Shown here piece by piece: positions 57,192 through 64,000 of a DNA stretch of 64,000 bases; position 1 is the stretch's first letter, and each line of letters opens with the position of its first letter. A program made the translations under genes and the position numbers. Under the pieces are notes generated by a model. It saw only the letters and a list, made by a program, of their open reading frames with translations, was not told where the DNA came from and ran no database searches. Source of the DNA: Eucalyptus grandis (Eukaryota; Streptophyta; Magnoliopsida; Myrtales; Myrtaceae); NCBI RefSeq assembly GCF_016545825.1, contig NC_052619.1:44545682-44609681 (forward strand). The letters are read 5' to 3'.

Positions 57192-58012
57192 CTATGGACA
57201 AAATGATGAATAGAGTTGAAACCTTCGTCTTTTTTGTAGAAGTTTGCAATTATCTGCCCAAAGATAACTCAAAAATGGGGGAAGCTCAGGAATCTCTTGT
57301 AATTGATGGCAGTTTTCAACTCCCAATTGAGACAAACAACCACGCTTACTGATGGATGTAGGAAGGGCAATAATATTGTTCTCCGTCGGATTTAAGTCAA
57401 CCAAGATGGGAAAACAAGAAAGATTCCCAAGAAACTCTACTTCAGACAAATTGCATCCCGTAAGGTCTAAACGGTGTAAATTTGAAAGTCCGGTCTTCAT
57501 ACACGGATCAGCCGAATCCTTGTACTTTGGAAACTCGTTTAAATTTATGCAATAGCTTACTTGCAAGTGTTTAAGGTTTTGTAACTTATAAATGCAAGAT
57601 GGAAGATGTTCCAAGCTTTTGCAATCTTGTATATACATTCCCTCCAAAGAGACAAGATTTTCTATTGATGCAGGAAGTTCTTTAATACTGGTCCCTTCTA
57701 ACCAAAGATTTTTCAGATCTTCAAGTTTACACGTGGAATATCGGGAACCTTTCAAAATTTGTGCATTTTTTAATATTGAGAGTTCGAAGTTTTTTTGACT
57801 TGAGCAAATTTGGAAAAACACTAAGTTCAAAGCACTCCATTAAATTCAACACTTGTAACTTGTCATGAAATGCAATGGACTCGTGGACTTCCACCAAGTT
57901 TGTGCAATTACTGATATCCAATTCCTCAAGATTTGGAGTACACACGATGTCCGTGCGTGCAAACTAGGGACTTGCAATCATTGAAAATAATGTACTTCAA
58001 ATTTTGGAAGTC
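57192..58012 (-). pseudogene. TNL exon 4: LRR block with two frameshifts
   Basis: After TTTTTGCAG: DFQNLKYIIFNDCKSLV, shift, CTPNLEELDISNCTNLVEVHESI, VLNLMECFELSVFP, LRTLNIKKCTNFERFP, shift, LEDLKNLWLEGTSIKELPASI, SLEGMYIQDCKSLEHLPSCI, LQNLKHLQVSYCINL, LSNLHRLDLTGCNLSEVEFL, LPTSISKRGCLSQLGVENC, LQEIPELPPFL. Regular ~23-residue TNL LRRs. The boundary to the next exon is not resolved; the frame stops at 57192. Confidence 0.85.
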
Positions 58013-58753
58013 CTGCAAAAACAATGAAACCAGCTTTGGTAAACATTTGAAAGGGAAAAAGGGTATTTGTAGGATTATCTTGCTTCCTTACACTTAAACC
58101 GTGTGATTCCTGTTTGAGAATAGGTTGCTACTAAAGCATATCCGTTATTGATATTTCAAAAAATTATTATATTTTGGGCTATCAATCATAAATATTGAGC
58201 AATTTGTTTATTTAATGTAGAGGTGAACTCCCCGGAGTCCACAAATAGGCCTATGTAAGTTTTGCAAATAGACAGGAGTCAAACCCGTGAAATGTGGAAG
58301 GAAGCAAGGAGCTTCGGCAGATTAGACAAGTCGGAACCTACTATTTAGGTCTCTAAGTAAATTACTTGACCTATTAATTAAATTTTCATTCAAAGTTACT
58401 ATAAATTGATTTTGTGAGAATTAAATATCATATTGAGAAATTATTAAATACTTAGAAACTTTCCAATAATTATACATATGTATGTATACTTTAGCAAATT
58501 AGAGTTTAACTCTTATCATTTTATATTTTAGATATTATTTGAAAAAATTGAATAATATATGGACACACAATATAAAATAGTTCACAAAGAAACTCGGGTT
58601 AACAATTTTAAAAAATTAGAAAAACTATCGTTAAACGCCCCAAAGAGCATGCAGATTTAGCCTTTACTAATTTTTGTCTTACAAAATTCCCAAAGCGATG
58701 CTCCTCACCCAATCCTACCCTCCATTAGCATACCAAAATTAGTTTGGGACAAA

Positions 58754-59010
58754 ATTGTGTCGTGCGTCATGCATGTGGCAATTCTAAAATCCAAGTAAAG
58801 TGTCACGTGGCAAGTATGCAAATGTGGACCATGTGACAAAATTATGCCATTTGTCATGCCATGTGACAATTGTAGAAGCATAGTAAAGTTCCACGTGATG
58901 TGTGCAGATGTGGGCCATGTAATAGAACGATGCCATGTGTCAAGCCATGTGACAATCATAAAACTAAAATGAAGTCTCAAGTAGTAAGCACAAGAGCGAA
59001 CACTTTGTCG
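58754..59010. repeat. three imperfect ~86-bp tandem units in TNL intron 3
   Basis: Starts at 58754, 58841 and 58927, periods 87 and 86. Shared phrases: 'gtcatgccatgtg.caatt.ta', 'taaagt..cacgtg', 'atgtgg.ccatgt'. Many 'ccatgtgac' and 'cacgtg' E-box-like motifs result. Confidence 0.8.
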
Positions 59011-59207
59011 GACTTCAGTTGTAACTATATATAATAAATGAAGGTCAATAACATAAGTTCTTCTATCACAATGAAATTTCTCAAAAATCAATAAATTTAA
59101 TATTTGTTAAATTTTTTCAAAGACAATTAAACCAATTTTGAAAAACATTCGAAAGAAAATAGAATCGTATATTGAATTCAAATGGGCTAATATAGGTAAA
59201 TGCTTAC

Positions 59208-59486
59208 CTTCAATTGATTTGGCACTATTGTGATACTGCAATTGCTCATATGAAGTCCCACTAATTTCTTTCGACCAGAGGAAAATTTTGAGATCTGGAG
59301 AGCACATCCATCCGATCGAATCCATCTTAGCTCATTTGGAAGATATATAGGACCTTGGAATGAAATATGCACATTCCGCAAAATGAACAATCTCAACCTT
59401 CTCATTTTTGTTAAAGCATCAGAACTGATATATATTTCTGTCGACTCAAGTGGCTCCAACACTATGGCTTCTACAGCACAATCTCC
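59208..59486 (-). CDS. TNL exon 3: NBS-LRR linker
   Basis: Open: DCAVEAIVLEP..STEIYISSDALTKMRRLRLFIL, YLPNELRWIRSDGCALQ, KKLVGLHMSNCSI. Length 279 nt is standard for this exon. Acceptor TATATATAG, donor AAG|GTAAGC. Confidence 0.85.
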
Positions 59487-59578
59487 CTATATATACAAGA
59501 CTATTTAGGTTATGCATGTTTAATAATTAGAGTCACAAAGATAAGGAGCAGAATTTTGATCGTATCTACAAGTCTTAC

Positions 59579-60682
59579 CATGTTGTTTGACACAACATCG
59601 GCAATGTCATCACACAACCATAGTCTACTACGTCTCCAGGGATCTTTGCTTTCTTTGTTCACAATATCCATACCCATCAATTGAATCAAGTCATGCATTT
59701 GTATGTTTCGGGACTCCATTCTTATCAAGCTCCTCTCATTGAGAACTCGTAATCCTATTATTGCCTCAAGATCACAACTCTTGAGAACTTTCTTTATATA
59801 CTCAGTTGTCCATCCCTTAAAGAAGCAAGCAATGTGAAGAAAAATCTCTTTCTCATTAGCTTCTAATCCATCATAACTTATTTTGAGCACATCATTGATG
59901 TCTTTCTTAGGAAACTTAGAAATTTTAACTAGTGTACTTTCCCATTCATCTTCTCTTCTACCACGTAAGAAGGAACCGAGCACCTCTAGTGCTAAAGGAA
60001 GGCCTTTAGCATGATTTAGAACACCATACACTAGATCTGTTCTGATTTTGAATTTTTGGCAATTTAGAAAAGCATGCTTACTAAGTAGCTCATGAGCTGC
60101 ACCATCATTGAGTTCTCTAACTTTGTACACATGATTTAGATCTATCCCGTGACTAGTTAGCAAATGTATATCTCTTGTAGTAATGATAATTCTACTTCCA
60201 TTTCCAAACCACTTGCTTTCTCCTGCTAAAGCATCTAAGCGGCGTCGGTCATCCACATCATCAAGGATAAGGAGAACTTTTTGTGACAAAGTCTATATTG
60301 AATTTGATTGATACCTCCATCAACACTGGACACCACTAATCTTTCTTTAAGTTCTAATATCTGAAATAGTAATTTTTCTTGCAAAGTAACTATATCCTTG
60401 CAATCTTTTGAAACTTCTCGAACATTTGCCAAAAAACATGAATTCTCAAATTGATCGAAAATACCATTATAAACGGCTTTGGCTAAAGCCGTCTTTCCTA
60501 TGCCTCCCTCTCCCCACAATCCCACCATGAGAACATCATCATCAAACCGAAGGTTTAACATCGATTTCAACTTAACCACCTGGGAGTCTATTCCAACCGG
60601 ATATTTAGCAACATGCAAAGGTGTGCGGTCTAGGCGAGATGAGATTTCCATCACAATTCTTTGTATAAACTCTGACTCATTC
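59579..60682 (-). pseudogene. TNL exon 2: NB-ARC, one frameshift
   Basis: NESEFIQRIVMEIS, then VGIDSQV, P-loop GLWGEGGIGKTALAKAVYN, frame slip, VLLILDDVDD (kinase 2 with the terminal Asp usual in TNLs), GSRIIITTRD, GLPLALEVLGSFLRG, IFLHIACFFKG, IQMHDLIQLMGMDIV (MHD). Up to 60287 one frame is used, after it the next; one extra A in the A5 run restores RL.HKKVLLILDD. Donor ATG|GTAAGA at 59578. Confidence 0.9.
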
Positions 60683-62141
60683 CTGGAAAAAAAAAACGAA
60701 AAGAAGTCGTGGCATCATTTTAGCAGTTTGAATAAGCAAATAACAGGCAATTACTAGCCAACAATGACAAAAGCGGCGCATCACATTTTTACATACCACA
60801 ACCAAAACAAATGGTATTCCCACCAAGTCGAATTAGAACTGCGAGAGCTCCACACCGACCAAAACATGCATCTATCTACTTAATAATTCATGTTATTTTG
60901 TATTATACATAACAATTCACTTATTTTTCTTTTTGATTGTTATACGTGATTTATTTATACACTTGATCAAAAAGAGTTATTTTGTACGCACTAATTATCC
61001 TTTATCAAGCGTTGCAAACCTTCTTAATCCTTCCAAAGAAATGGGGTAAATGCAACAACACACATATTTAACATTTTGTCCATTGATCAATCGAGTTTTA
61101 ACACTTTATTCTGTTCAAATAAGTCAGTAAAATTTTCAGCCGATGTAGTCCTACTGTCAATTTTTATTACAGGAAAAGCCATGCGTCTATTCTACGCTTA
61201 GCCAACATTGCAACCGGTAATCAGTTTATGACTTCGTTGACCAGAATTGAAAATCTGTAGAACAATTGACCAAAATGAAAAGTGAAGAAATCAGATAGCC
61301 CACACAAAGGTTTAGAACTTTTATCATGCTTCGAGGAGGGCAACAGGGATCCAAAGACACAACTATAGACCTTGCCCGAATGAAACAGGGGTTAGTAAAA
61401 GCCAAATGCAAAATTCTATTCTTCCACGCCCAAAAGTAGGGTTTTTCTTTTTGCTAACGAATTTTAATAAGTGTTGATAAGTGTCGAAAAACTATTAGTG
61501 AAAAAAAGAACAGTGACTTTTCCTTTCTCGAAACATGTTAGCAACTTAGCAACAATTTTATGAAATCACCTATTTTTTTTCATATTTTGCAAATTACCAA
61601 TTTTCTAATAACTTACTAAACTTGACTTCCATACCTTGCAGGCTCGAACTTACTAACTTTTATATGATATTACTAACATAAATTAGATTGACTTACCAAC
61701 AACTTTCTTTTAATTTACTAATTTTTCTATTAAGTTACCAACTCTCACCTGAGTTACTTACTAACTAATTTTAGAGATTCCCAATCTTAATCAAAGTGAC
61801 TTATCAACTTTTTTCCCATTAAGTCATTAGCCAATTTTGGATTATCAATTTTCATTTGAGTTACTTGCCAAGCTTATTTTTCTTTAATTTATCAACTTTT
61901 CTTCTCTTTTGCCAAATTTTATTTTTCTTTCATAACTAAGTCTTATATATACCAACTCTTACATGGAATTACTAACTTTAACTAAAGCCACTTAAATTTT
62001 CAGGAATCTTGAGATGAAGTATCTATATGTATACTTATAATCATGTGTGTGTAGATTTATTTATTTATTTTTATAAACAATCTCTACAGTTACTTGTAAA
62101 AATTATCTTCTTACACAAAATATGAACACCACTCCACTTAC
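60683..62141 (-). other. TNL intron 1 with a degenerate 'ttacYaactttt' repeat field
   Basis: About 61580-61990 holds more than a dozen scattered variants of 'acttaccaactttt/ttactaactttt', spaced some 15-40 bp. The rest is A+T-rich without features. No TE ends identified. Confidence 0.55.
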
Positions 62142-62614
62142 CCATCTTTCAAATGCCACCCGTACAAGCTACCAGCATTGAAAAGAGCTTTCTTCCATCT
62201 CTTCACTTCATATGAATCCGTCCCAATCTTGGACTCGTGCTTAATCATAGCTTCTCTGTACTTCTCTCTTGGTGTTTTCACTTCTTTAGGTTCCACTTTG
62301 TAAAACACTGGAAAGACCATGAGGTTTCTTTCTTCCTTGCAATCCATGATTTTTGCCACCTCATCCAAACAACAGCTTGAGGAAGCATAATCCTTGGAGA
62401 AAATGATGATCGCGATATGCGATTCCTCGATCGCCTTCATAAGTGCTGGCAATATTTGTTCTCCTTTCCCGAGCTCCTCACTATCAACAAAAGTGTAGAT
62501 TCCTTTCTGGTCAAGAGCTCTATAGAGATGACTGAGAAAGTTGTTCCGAACGTCCTCCCCTCTGAAACTCAAAAAAACATGGTAAATCCTTTCAAACTTT
62601 GATGAAGAAGCCAT
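62142..62614 (-). CDS. TNL exon 1: TIR domain, open
   Basis: 157 codons plus one base, donor G|GTAAGTGG. Motifs: YHVFLSFRGEDVR, LYRALDQKGIYTFVD, IIFSKDYASSSCCLDEVAKI, VFPVFYKVEPKEV. The catalytic Glu of TIR NADases is kept in CLDE; the usual Trp before it (S-x-W-C-L-D-E-L) is replaced by Cys, and the last Leu by Val. The usual VxPSxVR is KVEPKEVK. Ends with RWKKALFNAGSLYGWHLKDG, as typical TNL exon 1 does. Confidence 0.9.
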
Positions 62615-64000
62615 TAGATGATGTAGTTCAACAATCAGCAATGAGTGCTTAAGAATTGGTATGGTATTTTGAGGTAGTTGTTCACTATTCAATCTTCCTG
62701 TTGATTTATTCTTATACTAGAGGACGGAAAATTTTTTGATGAATTTTGACCGTTCAAGAGGCCGAATGGCCCACAAAATTAGGGAATAATATTGATCACT
62801 ACTGGTCCTAGTGGACTCGATCATTGCACAAATTGACAAACAACTTTAGAGTGATGGATTCTCGTGGGTTAGGTTATGGGCTCACCAATAAATAAATAAA
62901 CAATTTTGTTGGCTTCCTTGAAATGGCATCCCAACCTTCAGAGTTGTTGTTTCTTGTTTGCTAAATAATAATTGAACACATGACTACTCAAAAGATACAA
63001 TAGTCACAATTAAGTATATCAGAATAGAAAAATATTAGATATACTAGCATAGCTGATCTTTGGAAGAACTTGGTGCTTAAGTGTAGACCAAGATATCTAA
63101 TAGGTATGAACAAATGAAGTTATTTTCACGTAAACCATATACCACGGCATCATTCAAATTGTCTTATTGAAATAAGTTTCTTTATTGATGGTTAATATTG
63201 TTTTAAAATTGTTGATGAGTATGAAGTTTAACATAAGATAAAGTTTTAGTCAATGTGCCGCTTCCAGGGAGTTACTTTCATCCGTTTAGTCTTCGTTTTC
63301 TTTTTCTTGCAAGGAAAACGAAGTATTGCCTTTCATTAGGTTTGCTTTTATCATAGGCTCGCTAATAAGCCAAACTTTGCTGGCTTCCTCAAAACGGCGT
63401 ACCAGACCTCTGAGTAGCTATTTCCTCTTGCTAAATATTATCTTAACGTATGACTACTCAGAAATATATAATTATATATGCAAAATTCAAGTATATCATA
63501 TCTAAATGATATGATATTCCTTCGATCAGAGGTGAAGATATATTATCTTGGGTAGCTTTATGCATGCGGACTCTTTAATGGCAAATTTGTGAGTGATGAT
63601 TGATGTACCTCTCTATTAGTGGACCAGACACTAATCAATTAAATAATTTATTTTCATTATAAAATGAAAGGTGGTACGAAATCTGCGGGGGCATCATGTG
63701 CACCAAGATCGTAGGTTTGACGGTCAAGATTTTGTGTATCGAACCCAATAATCTTTCTCTACTCAAAAGCCACTCTGCGTGTTCTCTTCTAGCCTTTATT
63801 GTGAAGAATATCTGAATATTGTGTGCGTGCGTGTGATTTGGCTTGCATTTAGTCCACTTGGAGTAATGTGGTCAACGACATGCCATTGATCTCACAAAAT
63901 TGTGAGAAATGGTGGATCTAGAAAATCGCGTCTGTATAAACAAAAACAATGTTAGCCTGCTAGGAATTGAGGATATGTGAATGTTCATGAGAAATTAGAA
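62615..64000 (-). promoter_or_regulatory. upstream region of the TNL with a diverged 480-bp-offset duplication
   Basis: 'ctcaccaataaa..ttttgttggcttcc', 'ttgctaaatNatNat' and 'tgactactca.aa' around 62880-63040 recur in diverged form at 63359-63520 (offset ~479), and 'aagtatatcanaatN' follows in both. The TNL 5'UTR begins within this region. No gene is seen up to the window end. Confidence 0.6.

Noticed and set aside
62740..63880. Several TTGACC W-box cores upstream of the TNL
   Set aside because: About the number expected by chance on two strands in more than 1 kb; not evidence of WRKY control.

Overview
This is a gene-poor stretch of a dicot nuclear genome: A+T-rich spacers, multi-exon genes with GT-AG introns, plant NLR resistance genes, plant LTR retrotransposons and many small TTA-flanked DNA transposons. 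The GC-rich cores of those small elements, and the mix of genes, remind me of Myrtaceae (Eucalyptus-like), but that is only a guess. I saw no tRNA, rRNA, CRISPR, prokaryotic or organellar block.

Layout. 1-0.28 kb: nonsense-mutated fragment of a plastid ribosomal protein bS20 gene. 1-6.06 kb: decayed Copia retrotransposon whose 5' LTR carries about four tandem ~375-bp units. 6.8-35 kb: the wreck of a minus-strand tandem array of 2-oxoglutarate/Fe(II) dioxygenases of the ACC-oxidase-homolog family, with one nearly intact copy (6784-8174) and five relics. Interleaved on the plus strand are a CC-NBS-LRR gene with a broken LRR end (17127-20007) and an intron-containing pseudogene of actin-related protein 9 (23440-29889), itself hit by a TTA-flanked DNA element and by a poly(A) retroposon with a 13-bp target duplication. 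35.3-52 kb: two copies of a promoter/5'UTR-like segment. One is interrupted by two nested solo-LTR-like elements, each with a perfect 5-bp target duplication; the other copy preserves the unoccupied site. 52.9-55.7 kb: minus-strand pseudogene of the tRNA adenosine deaminase TAD2 (ADAT2 type). 56.4-62.6 kb: minus-strand TIR-NBS-LRR-C-JID gene with all domains in order but several frameshifts. 62.6-64 kb: its upstream region, containing a diverged duplication.

Almost every recognisable gene is broken. Introns kept in the ARP9 and TAD2 copies show that they arrived as genomic duplications, not as mRNA. Two otherwise well-preserved genes (the dioxygenase and the TNL NBS exon) are each broken by one missing base in an A5 run, so sequencing error must be excluded before they are called dead. 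I found no convincing new biological system. The most informative structures are the nested solo LTRs with a paralogous empty site, the dispersed dioxygenase array, the ARP9 and TAD2 pseudogenes, the TSD-bounded retroposon and a 44-bp near-perfect palindrome.
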